Shown here: positions 16,671-24,977 of the stretch, in pieces | Position numbering within the stretch: the stretch's first letter is position 1 | Layout of the letters: the number at the start of each line of letters is the position of its first letter | From: Streptococcus entericus DSM 14446 | Lineage (GTDB): Bacteria > Bacillota > Bacilli > Lactobacillales > Streptococcaceae | Length of the DNA stretch: 51,501 bases | Direction of reading: 5' to 3' | Assembly: GCF_000380025.1 (NCBI RefSeq) | Contig: NZ_KB904160.1 | Span: 184-51,684, forward strand | The notes under the pieces: generated by a model | The model's database searches: none | Told to the model about the DNA's origin: nothing | The model's input: the letters and a program-made list of their open reading frames with translations, nothing else | Position numbers and translations under genes: made by a program

Positions 16671-18419
16671 TTAGTTTAACAATCGCAATAAGCGATCAAC
16701 AAATTGGTTGTTTTTTTCCAAGTCTTTCTTGGTCTCATTGACTAGTTCAGGATGGTCTGTAATCATCCCTGCAATCGGTGTCTGGAGGTAATGCTGCATC
16801 TGGGCTTCGCGATTGATGGTCCAGACGTAGAGCTCTTGCTGCCGCCACCGGGCTTCCCAAACCAGTCTATCTCGGTAGGAAAAATCTTCAATTAAGAGGA
16901 AATCAACTCCCTCTCCAGCTAAGTAACCAAATTGCAAGGGAATGATATAGCCTGTTTCAATCTCAGGTGCCAGGATTTCAATGGAGCGAATCAAGTCCCA
17001 ATCCAAAGACATGAGTTTATAGTCTTTGGTGATGCCGAGGCGTTTAAACGTTTCAACGACGAGCTGGGCATAGTCTGCTTGCTCCTTGCCGTGTGGCTTG
17101 AGCTCGACCATCAGTTTGGTGTTTAGCTCCTTGGCTTTAGCAACATAGGTGTCAAAATCAACTAACTGGCTCTTAAAGTCGTCTTGTGAAATTGGCAAAC
17201 CAACCAACTCTTTAGCTGTGCTATCGCTAATACTGATTGACTGACCGGTTAGACGGCGTAAATCATTGTCGTGACTGACGATAAATTGTTTATCCTTGCT
17301 TAGGATGATATCCATTTCCACATAGTCCACTTGCGCTTCAGCCGCACCGACCAGGGCTTCAATAGAATTTTCAACGCCTTTGTTGACATCGCCCCGGTGA
17401 GCAATAGTTTCTATCGCTTTATTGTAGGGATTATAGGACAGGCGGTCGTAGTTAACAACAAATTGACTGAGTCCGATGAGAAAAATTAGCGTTAGAGCTA
17501 CCCAGCGTCTGCGACGTGGGATTTTTGGCAGGTCTTCGTAAGATGTATGCAGATGATGCTTTTCAAGTTGGGTGAGTAAATAAGATAAAATGGTGAGTTT
17601 TGACATCATGGTCAAAGCCAAGCTAGCTCCCCAGATAAAGGTGACAAGTAGCCATTGCAGGCTTTTAGATAGCAGTCCTGTTCCTGTGAGTTCGATAAAG
17701 AAAAAGAACAAGGCTAAAATAAGAGCAGCTAGAAAAGCTAATGGAAGGGCTAGGAGGCTGAGTGTGATAAGCAATTGCCAGCTTTTGCCCTTAGTTAACT
17801 GCCAACTGGCCGTCAGATTATCCCAGAAACGTGTCTGGAAACGGACGATAGTCAGCGGCAAGGTGTAAATTAGTCTCAAATTGATGTAATAAAGACCGAT
17901 TCCGCCAATGATGAGAGGAATGGCAGTTTTGGGCTGTTTGAGCAACTCGTCAGTGATAAAGTAAGGAATACGGACACCATCTAGTAAGGTCGATGAAAGC
18001 AACCACTGGACAAGTGGCATAGTTAAGATGATATAACCTAGAAAAAAGAGTATTTGGAAACCAGAGATGGTTTTCAAAAAATCGCGGCAACGTCTCATAA
18101 ATCGCCTGAAAGACCAGCTGATAGCACGATCTTTCCGCCGGATGATGTCCACAAGAAGAGAATATTCAATATAAATAAGAGCAGATAAGAGCAAGAGGTA
18201 TCCGATACAGCCAAGCACAGCCCAAGGACTTTTCAGCAAACTGAGAAGATTCGTCTGGGTGAGTTGGTCTTCCCTTGCCAAAAGCAGAACGAGATAAAAG
18301 ACTTCCGACAGGAGGTAGCCTCCAACTGTACCGACTAAAATCTGTAGGATAAGTCCTCGCAACAGATAGACCCATTGGTAGCGATACAAATCTTTGAATA
18401 CTTTTTTAATGTCTGTCAT
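16671..18419 (-). CDS. Membrane glycerophosphodiester phosphodiesterase
   Basis: Protein of 582 aa with two parts. Residues 1-320 form a multi-TM domain of the glycerophosphoryl-diester phosphodiesterase membrane family, with about eight hydrophobic segments. Residues about 336-565 form a GDPD domain on the far side of the last TM. Catalytic residues are visible: His341-Arg342 (HRGD), Glu368 and Asp370 (VEMDI), and His383 (VSHDND). It is expected to hydrolyse glycerophosphodiesters, perhaps lipid or teichoic-acid turnover products, to glycerol-3-phosphate. GGAGGT lies 8 bp before the ATG. Single-gene unit with an extended -10 promoter and a strong terminator. Confidence 0.88.
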   Translation of the reverse strand: MTDIKKVFKDLYRYQWVYLLRGLILQILVGTVGGYLLSEVFYLVLLLAREDQLTQTNLLSLLKSPWAVLGCIGYLLLLSALIYIEYSLLVDIIRRKDRAISWSFRRFMRRCRDFLKTISGFQILFFLGYIILTMPLVQWLLSSTLLDGVRIPYFITDELLKQPKTAIPLIIGGIGLYYINLRLIYTLPLTIVRFQTRFWDNLTASWQLTKGKSWQLLITLSLLALPLAFLAALILALFFFFIELTGTGLLSKSLQWLLVTFIWGASLALTMMSKLTILSYLLTQLEKHHLHTSYEDLPKIPRRRRWVALTLIFLIGLSQFVVNYDRLSYNPYNKAIETIAHRGDVNKGVENSIEALVGAAEAQVDYVEMDIILSKDKQFIVSHDNDLRRLTGQSISISDSTAKELVGLPISQDDFKSQLVDFDTYVAKAKELNTKLMVELKPHGKEQADYAQLVVETFKRLGITKDYKLMSLDWDLIRSIEILAPEIETGYIIPLQFGYLAGEGVDFLLIEDFSYRDRLVWEARWRQQELYVWTINREAQMQHYLQTPIAGMITDHPELVNETKKDLEKNNQFVDRLLRLLN

Positions 18420-18450
18420 CTATATAACCTCCGTGTGTTATCGTCCTTTT

Positions 18451-18459
18451 ATTATAACA
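18451..18459 (-). promoter_or_regulatory. Extended -10 promoter of the glycerophosphodiesterase gene
   Basis: Minus strand TGT-TATAAT, about 32 bp before the start codon, divergent from the DUF2207 promoter. Confidence 0.6.
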
Positions 18460-18520
18460 CAAAATTTCAAGTGAAAATTCGCTTAGCAATAGATTTTTTG
18501 GCAAAAATTAGCTGAAGATA

Positions 18521-18529
18521 TGTTATAAT
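18521..18529 (+). promoter_or_regulatory. Extended -10 promoter of the DUF2207 gene
   Basis: TGT-TATAAT with TTGGCA 20 bp upstream (spacer long), about 43 bp before the ATG. Confidence 0.6.
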
Positions 18530-18572
18530 AAACGTAACACTGATTTAATACAGAACATAAGGGATTGAGAGA

Positions 18573-20483
18573 ATGATGATGAAGAAACAGTTATGGTTAG
18601 GTCTGATGCTCTTGTTCGGTTGGCTGATACTGTTTAGGGTAGAGGCAGATGATGTGGACTACCGTATCCCCTCCTATGAGGCTGATGTCACCTTTTTTGC
18701 AGATAATACAGCTGACTTGGTCCAAACCATCACCTTTGACTACCAGTCGTCCTTCAGAGGTCAATACATTACTCTTGGAACAGCTGGTGCACTCCCTGAA
18801 GGTGCAACTATTGTCGGAACACCAGAGGTGCTGGCCTATAAAAATGACACCCTAGTTCCCGTGACCATCGAAGAAGAAAACTGGTCGGACGGTCGCAAAC
18901 TCAAAATTTATAACGCCGGAGAGAGTGGTGATAAGGTGCGGTTGGTTGTTCACTGGCGACTAGAAAATTTTCTCACCCTATACCCTGACATTGCGCGTCT
19001 AAACTGGGTACCAATTAGCGATTGGGATGTGCCGCTGGAGCAGGTTCGTTTTACCATCAAAACTGCCAAAAGTAGCCAGATGAGTCAATTAGCTGTCCAC
19101 CGAGGCTATTTTCGACCGAGAGCCGAGATTCGTCAAGTTGATCAGGCTTATGACATAACAGCGACAGATGTTTCTGGTGAGCTTCATCTACATGCCTACT
19201 GGGACAAAGGAATTATCGACGCACCCGCTCAGCTAACGCAAGCAGGACTGCCACTTTATCAGGAGGTTGAAACTCAGATTGTAAGGAAGCAAAAATCCCT
19301 ATCATTTCGCTTAGAGATTTTATTTGTTGCTTTGGCGGGAGGTGGATTGATTCTTGGGCTAGTGACCTTGGTCTTCTTTCGCCGACTGGTTCGGCAGCAA
19401 GGTCGCCTGCCGCATCGGGTTTACGAGCTGCCAGATGACCTCCCGCCTCTCTTGGTAGTGCAGTCTATCTTTAACCAGTCACTTAGGGATACTGCCCCTA
19501 CTACTTCAGGTTACAAAGGGGAATTAGGGTTTGAAAACATGCTTCAGGCCAGTTTGCTGGACTTGATTGACCGCCGATACCTTCGTGTTGACGGAACAGG
19601 TGAGCAAGCTAGTTTGTCGATTGTACACCTAGAGGGTCTAGCAGATTTTGAACTCGCCTTACTTGATATGGCTTTTGGGACGAAAACCTCCTGCCCTGTG
19701 ACAGCATTATTTAGTGCTTATGCCTACGATGAGGAGGAAGAAGAAGCCCTAAAAGAACACTATCGTGGCACTCAACTGGAGAAACGAATACAGGGATTGG
19801 CACAGAGCCATTTGAGTCGCTATCGCAGTGGACTGAAACTGATCAGTTCACGTGTTTCAGCACTAGAGAAAGAGCTGGGCACGGGGAACAACTATCGTCC
19901 TTTGAGTGCTAGAGAGAAAGGGACTTATCGTGCTGGAATGGGCCTAGTAACAGTTAGCTTGTTGTTGTCCATTTATAGCATTCTTGCCCTTCTTGTGCAC
20001 GCGTTCAGACCTGCAGTTCTTAGCTATTTGCTGATTGCTGGGCTGGCGATTGGTCTCTTGATTTGGGGAACGAAGATGCATCAGCCATTTGCACAAAAAG
20101 GGGTATTGACAACCGATGGAAAGACCAAGGTAGAGCCTTGGCTTGGTTTCTGGCAAATGCTCAAGGATATCAAATCCTTTGACCGCGTTGAATTAGAAGG
20201 TCTTGTGGTTTGGAATCGCCTGCTGGTCTATGCCACTTTATTTGGTGAAGCCAAGCGCGTTGAACAATACTTACGATTGCATCAAATTGAGTTACCGGAG
20301 GATACTGGCTTGACCTTGACGCATGGTCATTATGGCTTTCTCCATCATGGCCTCCACCAAAACATGGTTACTTCTAGCCAATTGGCGACCACTGCTAGTC
20401 ATTTCAGTGTCTCTTCAGGCAGTTCTGGCATTAGCGGTGGATTTTCAGGCGGCGGTGGCGGTGGTGGCGGAGGCTCTTTCTAA
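18573..20483 (+). CDS. DUF2207 family predicted membrane protein
   Basis: Exported membrane protein of 636 aa. A signal peptide (residues 1-26, cleavage likely after VEA) is followed by an extracellular beta-rich DUF2207 domain (about 27-215: DVDYRIPSYEADVTF). A TM helix at about 245-267, a cytoplasmic region with VYELPDDLPPLLV, and two more TM helices (about 455-475 and 485-500) come next. The C-terminus is a Ser/Gly-rich tail ending in nine consecutive glycines and SF, a hallmark of this family. Function unknown. The 5' end has three ATGs in a row, so the exact start is ambiguous by two codons. Confidence 0.85.
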   Translation: MMMKKQLWLGLMLLFGWLILFRVEADDVDYRIPSYEADVTFFADNTADLVQTITFDYQSSFRGQYITLGTAGALPEGATIVGTPEVLAYKNDTLVPVTIEEENWSDGRKLKIYNAGESGDKVRLVVHWRLENFLTLYPDIARLNWVPISDWDVPLEQVRFTIKTAKSSQMSQLAVHRGYFRPRAEIRQVDQAYDITATDVSGELHLHAYWDKGIIDAPAQLTQAGLPLYQEVETQIVRKQKSLSFRLEILFVALAGGGLILGLVTLVFFRRLVRQQGRLPHRVYELPDDLPPLLVVQSIFNQSLRDTAPTTSGYKGELGFENMLQASLLDLIDRRYLRVDGTGEQASLSIVHLEGLADFELALLDMAFGTKTSCPVTALFSAYAYDEEEEEALKEHYRGTQLEKRIQGLAQSHLSRYRSGLKLISSRVSALEKELGTGNNYRPLSAREKGTYRAGMGLVTVSLLLSIYSILALLVHAFRPAVLSYLLIAGLAIGLLIWGTKMHQPFAQKGVLTTDGKTKVEPWLGFWQMLKDIKSFDRVELEGLVVWNRLLVYATLFGEAKRVEQYLRLHQIELPEDTGLTLTHGHYGFLHHGLHQNMVTSSQLATTASHFSVSSGSSGISGGFSGGGGGGGGGSF

Positions 20484-20520
20484 GCCAAGCTAACCAAGAA
20501 AAAATAAAAAGGAGCAGATT

Positions 20521-21369
20521 GTGTTTATTGAATTATTGAAAGCCATTTTATTTGGTTTTGTTGAAGGAGTAACCGAATGGCTGCCTGTATCGTCGACAGG
20601 TCACCTGATTTTAGTGCAGGAATTTGTCCAATTCAAAGGACAAAACGAAGCCTTTATGAACATGTTTAATATCGTGATTCAGCTAGGGGCCATCTTAGCG
20701 GTTATGGTTATCTATTTTGAACGGCTCAACCCCTTTCAAAAAGGGAAGTCAGCTCAGGACGTTCGTCTAACTTGGCAACTATGGCTCAAGGTCGTCATTG
20801 CTATCTTGCCTGCCTTGGTCTTAGGTTTACCGTTTGATGATTTTTTGGAAAAACACCTCTACCACTTTGTACCTGTGGCACTAATGTTGATCCTTTATGG
20901 TGTCATCTTCATTTGGTTGGAAAATCGTCAGGCAACATTAAACACCCAGCCACAAGTAACGAGTTTGGCAAAGATGTCTTATAAAACAGCCTTTCTTATT
21001 GGCTGCTTTCAGGTATTGAGTTTGATTCCGGGAACAAGTCGCTCTGGTGCCACCATTATCGGTGGGATGCTCGTGGGGACGAGTCGCTCAGTTGCCACAG
21101 AGTTTACCTTCTTTCTTGGCATTCCTGTCATGTTTGGTTACAGTGGTTTAAAAATTCTAAAATTCTTCCTTGAAGGCAATGGCTTGACTTTCTCACAACT
21201 AGGGATTTTATTAACAGCCATGCTGACAGCTTTCGGGGTTAGTCTGGTCGCTATTCGATTCTTGACCGCCTACGTCCGAACACATGATTTCAAGGTATTC
21301 GGCTACTACCGTATTGCTCTTGGCATCTTACTTTTAATGTATTGGGTTAGTAGCTTTTTCATCGCTTAG
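20521..21369 (+). CDS. uppP: Undecaprenyl-diphosphatase UppP/BacA
   Basis: Polytopic membrane phosphatase (282 aa) that recycles undecaprenyl pyrophosphate for peptidoglycan synthesis; it also confers bacitracin tolerance. Conserved blocks: [15 protein letters not shown] at residues 15-29 (Glu15, Glu19, Ser24, His28) and [13 protein letters not shown] around residue 168, with the catalytic Arg. GTG start with AAGGAG 7 bp upstream. A bidirectional terminator separates it from the convergent ECF gene. Confidence 0.95.
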   Translation: MFIELLKAILFGFVEGVTEWLPVSSTGHLILVQEFVQFKGQNEAFMNMFNIVIQLGAILAVMVIYFERLNPFQKGKSAQDVRLTWQLWLKVVIAILPALVLGLPFDDFLEKHLYHFVPVALMLILYGVIFIWLENRQATLNTQPQVTSLAKMSYKTAFLIGCFQVLSLIPGTSRSGATIIGGMLVGTSRSVATEFTFFLGIPVMFGYSGLKILKFFLEGNGLTFSQLGILLTAMLTAFGVSLVAIRFLTAYVRTHDFKVFGYYRIALGILLLMYWVSSFFIA

Positions 21370-21381
21370 TTTAATGGTTCA

Positions 21382-21426
21382 TCAAAAAGAGGCAAGACGA
21401 TAGATGATGTCGTTGCCTCTTTTTGA
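21382..21426. terminator. Bidirectional terminator after uppP
   Basis: 14-bp perfect stem TCAAAAAGAGGCAA / TTGCCTCTTTTTGA; the A- and T-rich ends serve both converging genes. Confidence 0.85.
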
Positions 21427-21945
21427 TTAGCTCTTGGCTCTGATACCAAGAAACTGTTTGAATAGCCTTAAAAAGCTAGTGTGATAATAGATGTAGTAAA
21501 CAATACTGATGGCCATGATTGTTGCTACCAGGTCAAAAGGGATTTTGATGATGGCGTATGCCATGGTACGGTAGACAAAGGCTCGTCCGAGGAAATAGCC
21601 GATATTATCGATAATCGCCCCGACCAAGAGGGCTGGCATAACCAGTTGTTTGGGGGCTGGAAGTCCTCTTCCCTTAACGAATAAGGCAATCGACAATACC
21701 TGCAAGCTGTGGGTGATCAGGGTCACAAACATGGGTTCTGGATAGAAAAAGAAATCACCCAAAAAAGACCCAAAACCAGCAATGATTACTGCTTCTTTTG
21801 GCTTAAAAAGTAAAGCTGTTAAGAAAATAATGATGCCGTTAAAATAAAAGTGTCCTCCAGGCACAGGAATTGATAGGAAACTAGCACTGAGCAAGATGGT
21901 TAGCCCCATAAAGAGCGATGCTAAGGTCAGGCGTTTTGCCGTCAT
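21427..21945 (-). CDS. ECF transporter substrate-binding (S) component, ligand unknown
   Basis: Integral membrane protein of 172 aa with about six TM helices, typical of ECF-type vitamin transporter S components. The N-terminal TLASLFMGLTILL and the loop GHFYFNGIIIFLTALLFKP resemble the group whose first helices contact the shared EcfT subunit. No riboswitch lies upstream, so the vitamin cannot be guessed that way. The gene follows cysK on the same strand after a modest terminator and has AAGGA before the ATG, so partial read-through from cysK is plausible. The ligand cannot be assigned from sequence. Confidence 0.75.
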   Translation of the reverse strand: MTAKRLTLASLFMGLTILLSASFLSIPVPGGHFYFNGIIIFLTALLFKPKEAVIIAGFGSFLGDFFFYPEPMFVTLITHSLQVLSIALFVKGRGLPAPKQLVMPALLVGAIIDNIGYFLGRAFVYRTMAYAIIKIPFDLVATIMAISIVYYIYYHTSFLRLFKQFLGIRAKS

Positions 21946-21975
21946 GAGACAGTCCTTTCTAAAGATATAAAATGA

Positions 21976-22001
21976 GAGAAAGCCTTTATTCAGACTTTCT
22001 C
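21976..22001 (-). terminator. Weak terminator after cysK
   Basis: Minus strand GAGAAAG / CTTTCTC stem with 12-nt loop, followed by TCATTTTAT. The short stem may allow read-through to the ECF gene. Confidence 0.55.
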
Positions 22002-22016
22002 CAAATGATACACGAT

Positions 22017-22946
22017 TTAATTTTCAAAATCAAATGCCGGTAAGGACAGGTAGCGTTCTCCGTTATCTGCTAGGATGGCGAGAACTTTTTTGCCAATCCC
22101 CAGCTCTTTAGCGACCTCGATGGTAGCGTGAATGGCTGCGCCTGATGAGATACCGACCAGGAAGCCTTCTGCCCCACCTACAGCACGCGTTGTCGCAATG
22201 GCATCATCGGAAGTCACACGGACAATACCATCGTAGCTGGTCGTGTCAAGCGTCTCAGGAATAAAGCCAGCTGAGATGCCCTGAATTTTGTGCGGACCAG
22301 GTTTTTCTCCTGATAAGATAGCTGATTCATCAGCCTCTACGGCATAAATCTTGATGTCAGGATTAGCAGCCTTGAGCACCCTAGAAACGCCGGTCACTGT
22401 TCCTCCTGTTCCGACACCAGAGACAAAGGCGTCAAGACCGGTTTCACCAAAGGCTTCTAAGATTTCAGGACCAGTTGTTGCTTCGTGAACAGCTGGATTA
22501 GCAGAATTTTGGAACTGCATGGGGATAAAGCCTTGACGTTCTTTAGCCAGTTCTTCAGCTTTAGCGATGGCTCCTCTCATGCCTTCTGCCCCTGGGGTTA
22601 AGACCAGCTCTGCCCCATAAGCCTGAATCAGTTTCCGACGCTCCAAGCTCATGGTCTCAGGCATGACAATCACGACCTTATACCCCTTAGAAGCACCAAC
22701 CCAAGCCAAACCGATGCCTGTGTTTCCAGATGTCGGTTCAATGATGGTGTCACCTGGTTTAATCAATCCATCACGCTCCGCAGTCTCAATCATGTTGAGG
22801 GCGATACGGTCTTTGACAGATGACCCAGGGTTAAAATATTCCAGCTTGACATAGACATCAGCTGCACCTTCAGGGACTAAACGATTGAGTTTCACGATTG
22901 GGGTTTGCCCAACTAGCTCACGGATGTTGTTGAAAATCTTTGCCAT
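22017..22946 (-). CDS. cysK: Cysteine synthase A (O-acetylserine sulfhydrylase)
   Basis: PLP enzyme of 309 aa (usual length) making cysteine from O-acetylserine and sulfide. The Schiff-base Lys45 is in [11 protein letters not shown], the substrate loop is [12 protein letters not shown] (residues about 67-78), and the phosphate-binding [11 protein letters not shown] lies around residue 175; SGVGTG and the C-terminal ADNGERYLS are also conserved. Its promoter is close to consensus. GAGGTG lies before the ATG. No T-box or S-box leader is visible. Confidence 0.95.
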   Translation of the reverse strand: MAKIFNNIRELVGQTPIVKLNRLVPEGAADVYVKLEYFNPGSSVKDRIALNMIETAERDGLIKPGDTIIEPTSGNTGIGLAWVGASKGYKVVIVMPETMSLERRKLIQAYGAELVLTPGAEGMRGAIAKAEELAKERQGFIPMQFQNSANPAVHEATTGPEILEAFGETGLDAFVSGVGTGGTVTGVSRVLKAANPDIKIYAVEADESAILSGEKPGPHKIQGISAGFIPETLDTTSYDGIVRVTSDDAIATTRAVGGAEGFLVGISSGAAIHATIEVAKELGIGKKVLAILADNGERYLSLPAFDFEN

Positions 22947-22972
22947 AAGACACCTCTATTACTTTTTTCTTT

Positions 22973-23001
22973 ATTATAAGAAATAGCAGAGCAGAAGTAA
23001 A
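22973..23001 (-). promoter_or_regulatory. cysK promoter
   Basis: Minus strand: TTTACT (22996-23001), 17-bp spacer, TATAAT (22973-22978), about 27 bp before the ATG. Confidence 0.7.
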
Positions 23002-23176
23002 ATACCAGTTTTTTATCAGGGTGATAGACTTTCATTATCGTCCTTGTCCTTAACAATGGGCTAGGTTCAAAAATTGTGATAATTGGCGAAGTTTATCTAA
23101 TATTATTAACTGATCGAATAATTGATTTACATTATTAGATGTAGACGTGGATAATAACATTTAATAGACAAAATAG

Positions 23177-23205
23177 TTGACACAATAAAAGAAAGCGGTT
23201 ACAAT
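23177..23205 (+). promoter_or_regulatory. Near-consensus promoter of the 23.2-kb accessory locus
   Basis: TTGACA (23177-23182), exactly 17 bp, TACAAT (23200-23205), among the best SigA promoters in the window. It drives the small membrane protein at 23246. Confidence 0.85.
23189..23203. promoter_or_regulatory. Candidate cre (CcpA) site overlapping the promoter
   Basis: AAGAAAGCGGTTACA fits WTGNAANCGNWNNCW with one mismatch (second base A instead of T). It covers the end of the spacer and the -10 box, a position expected to give repression when preferred sugar is present. Confidence 0.55.
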
Positions 23206-23245
23206 AAAAATGAGTAAATAGATTTCGATTTGGAGGTGTTTATCT

Positions 23246-23440
23246 ATGAGAACAGAGAGTTTCATTAGCTTATTGACATTACTGCTGTCAGTACTTGCTG
23301 CTTTCTTATTTATCGACGGTCGTTTTATTCTTTATGAACCTTGGGCAACCTATGCTGTTTGTACGGCCTATACTTTACTTGTCAGCTTAATCTTTTTCTT
23401 AATTATTTACCAAGTGTATCTAAGGAGGAACAAACGATGA
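23246..23440 (+). CDS. Small two-TM membrane protein of unknown function
   Basis: A 64-aa protein with two hydrophobic helices (residues about 7-25 and 37-57) joined by a short loop and ending in the basic tail YLRRNKR. GGAGGTG lies 9 bp before the ATG, and the promoter is near consensus, so expression should be good. The stop overlaps the next start as ATGA, indicating a two-gene operon with a secreted protein that is now broken. I do not recognise the family. It could be a partner, immunity or anchoring protein for that secreted product, but nothing in the sequence decides this. Confidence 0.65.
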   Translation: MRTESFISLLTLLLSVLAAFLFIDGRFILYEPWATYAVCTAYTLLVSLIFFLIIYQVYLRRNKR

Positions 23441-23743
23441 CAGCTATTCAAAAATTTTTCCGTATAGCAGTCCATTGTCCTGGCTTCATTTACACTGGGA
23501 AAAACTACTGTTTTTGCCAGCAATCTAGAGGAGCAAGCAACGCCTGCCGTGATTTAGCTAACCAGTCCGTTCTCAGTAACTGACCGAAATGGTGATACTT
23601 ACTTTTTTGCTTCTGCTCAAGATAAGCTAGCTTTTGAACAACTGCAATATCAACAAGAACTGAGATATTATAATCCAATTCAGCCACGAGAGAGGTTTGT
23701 TCGGAATATTTCCATTGGAAGAAAATTTGTTGGCTATAATCCA
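23437..23743 (+). pseudogene. Decayed gene for a small secreted protein
   Basis: It begins with AAGGAGG and an ATG overlapping the preceding stop. The first residues MTAIQKFFRIAV start a signal peptide; a single-base insertion then shifts the frame. In the shifted frame the peptide continues as VLASFTLGKTTVFA (a normal hydrophobic core and cleavage site), then SNLEEQATPAVI, an in-frame TAG, and a further open stretch rich in Tyr, Gln and Asn (VTDRNGDTYFFASAQ ... YNPIQPRERFVRN). That stretch runs directly, in frame, into the transposase remnant at 23744. So there are at least one frameshift, one stop and a 3' truncation by IS sequence. Original function unknown. Confidence 0.65.
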
Positions 23744-24218
23744 TTGCCACTTTGCCAGCCTATTTGCAATCATAGAGCCAAGATTTTAAATGATGCCGCT
23801 AAAAACCTTTGGTTTTATGATTTTAAAGTCCATATGTTGGTCACTTTGTCGGGGCTTATTCTCAACTATGTTGTGACACCAGCCTCTGTTCACGACATTA
23901 AAGTCGTTGATGAACTCCTAGAAGACTGTAGGCAATCTGTAGTTCTTGCCGATTTAGGCTACTTAAGCCATGAGCTTAAAGCAGATTTGGCGAAAGAAGG
24001 GTATCGTTTATGGCCCCCCTTACGTCAAAACATGGACGGTGCAGAACAACATAATCACTGGCAGTTACTTGTCATGAGAAGAACGATCGAAACTCGCTTT
24101 TCTGAGCTTTGTGCGCTATTTGATATTGAGCACACGTTGACTAGAGTATTAGGGACTACAATTGAGAATCGAACAAATCATATTGGCTTATCATTTGAGA
24201 TATTTTGAAATTAACTAG
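23744..24218 (+). mobile_element. IS982-family transposase remnant (C-terminal part, frameshifted)
   Basis: The translation from 23744 (LPLCQPICNHRAKIL ... FKVHMLVTLSG ... VVTPASVHDIKVVDELLE ... VLADLGYLS ... RRTIETRFSEL) is recognisably the C-terminal part of an IS982-type DDE transposase. The second catalytic Asp (ADLGY) and the Glu (IETRFSE) are kept; the N-terminal half with the first Asp is missing. Near the end a frameshift moves the family C-terminus (LQLRIEQIILAYHLRYFEIN) into another frame, stopping at 24216-24218. No intact inverted repeats were found. The element is inactive and marks past insertion and deletion at this locus. Confidence 0.85.
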
Positions 24219-24251
24219 CACCACGAGTGTATCATAGAAAAAAATTAAGTT

Positions 24252-24282
24252 AATTCCATCTAATTTTTAGGTGGAATTTTCT
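24252..24282 (+). terminator. Terminator after the IS982 remnant
   Basis: AATTCCATC / GGTGGAATT (9-bp stem with one G-U pair), 9-nt loop, then TTTTCTAT. It is just downstream of the yigZ stop on the other strand. Confidence 0.65.
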
Positions 24283-24291
24283 ATATTAAAC

Positions 24292-24921
24292 TTAATGCAA
24301 ATTCACTTCAATGATCTGACTGCCAGAAGGCGTCGCGACCACCTTGCCCTGATAATAGTCTGTCAGACGATCAACAAAAGCAGGAATGGCTTCTTTATCC
24401 AGATAAATCTTGGTCGTGATATCGGCTTGAAAAACAGTCTCCATCTCCTCTAAACCCTCACTGGCTAAGAAATTGGCGTAAGTCTGGTACTGGGGATAAG
24501 TCAGAGTAATCGCTAGTCCCTCCAAGCGTTTGACCTCAACGCGACCCAGCTCTGCTATGGCGCCAGCCACACTTCCCGCGTAAGCTCGAATAAGTCCGCC
24601 AGCGCCGAGCTTAATCCCACCAAAATAGCGGGTCACGACCGCCACCACGTTGGTCAGCTCCTGCTTCTCAAGCACCGTCAACATGGGAACACCAGCCGTT
24701 CCGGAGGGTTCGCCGTCATCACTCGAACGTTTAATCTCACTCTTTTTCCCAATAATCATGGCAGAGCAGGAATGGTTGGCCTTGTAGTGCTGTTTTTTGA
24801 TACTAGCAATGTAGTCTCTCGCCTCGTCCTCTGTTTCTACTCGCTTGAGGTGGCAGATGAAGCGAGACTTTTTGATGTCTTGCTCGACGATACCGTCGGT
24901 TTTGATGGTCTTATAGTTCAT
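24292..24921 (-). CDS. yigZ: YigZ/YvyE (IMPACT, UPF0029) family protein
   Basis: Protein of 209 aa. The N-terminal IMPACT domain (residues about 1-125) has KSRFICHL, the SSDDGEPSGTAGVPML block around residues 67-82, and TRYFGGIKLGAGGLIRAY around 98-115; a small DUF1949 ferredoxin-like domain follows at the C-terminus. The family is linked to translation or ribosome-related functions, but its biochemical role is unclear. It is divergent from comFA, the usual arrangement in streptococci. It has no Shine-Dalgarno site, and its promoter -10 ends six bases before the ATG, so its mRNA is predicted to be leaderless. Confidence 0.88.
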   Translation of the reverse strand: MNYKTIKTDGIVEQDIKKSRFICHLKRVETEDEARDYIASIKKQHYKANHSCSAMIIGKKSEIKRSSDDGEPSGTAGVPMLTVLEKQELTNVVAVVTRYFGGIKLGAGGLIRAYAGSVAGAIAELGRVEVKRLEGLAITLTYPQYQTYANFLASEGLEEMETVFQADITTKIYLDKEAIPAFVDRLTDYYQGKVVATPSGSQIIEVNLH

Positions 24922-24927
24922 AGGTTT

Positions 24928-24956
24928 ATTTTACCGATTTTTAATGGTTTTGGCAA
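24928..24956 (-). promoter_or_regulatory. yigZ promoter (predicted leaderless start)
   Basis: Minus strand: TTGCCA (24951-24956), 17-bp spacer, TAAAAT (24928-24933), then six bases and the ATG. Confidence 0.7.
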
Positions 24957-24962
24957 AGGTTT

Positions 24963-24970
24963 TACGAATA
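24963..24970 (+). promoter_or_regulatory. SigX (ComX) cin-box of comFA-comFC
   Basis: Perfect TACGAATA, the competence sigma-factor -10 element of streptococci. It ends seven bases before the comFA ATG, with no ribosome site between. Confidence 0.9.
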
Positions 24971-24977
24971 GCTAGAT

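Noticed and set aside
18463..18479. Inverted repeat AATTTCAAGTGAAAATT between divergent promoters as a CodY box
   Set aside because: Half-site spacing is two bases too long and six or more positions mismatch AATTTTCWGAAAATT.
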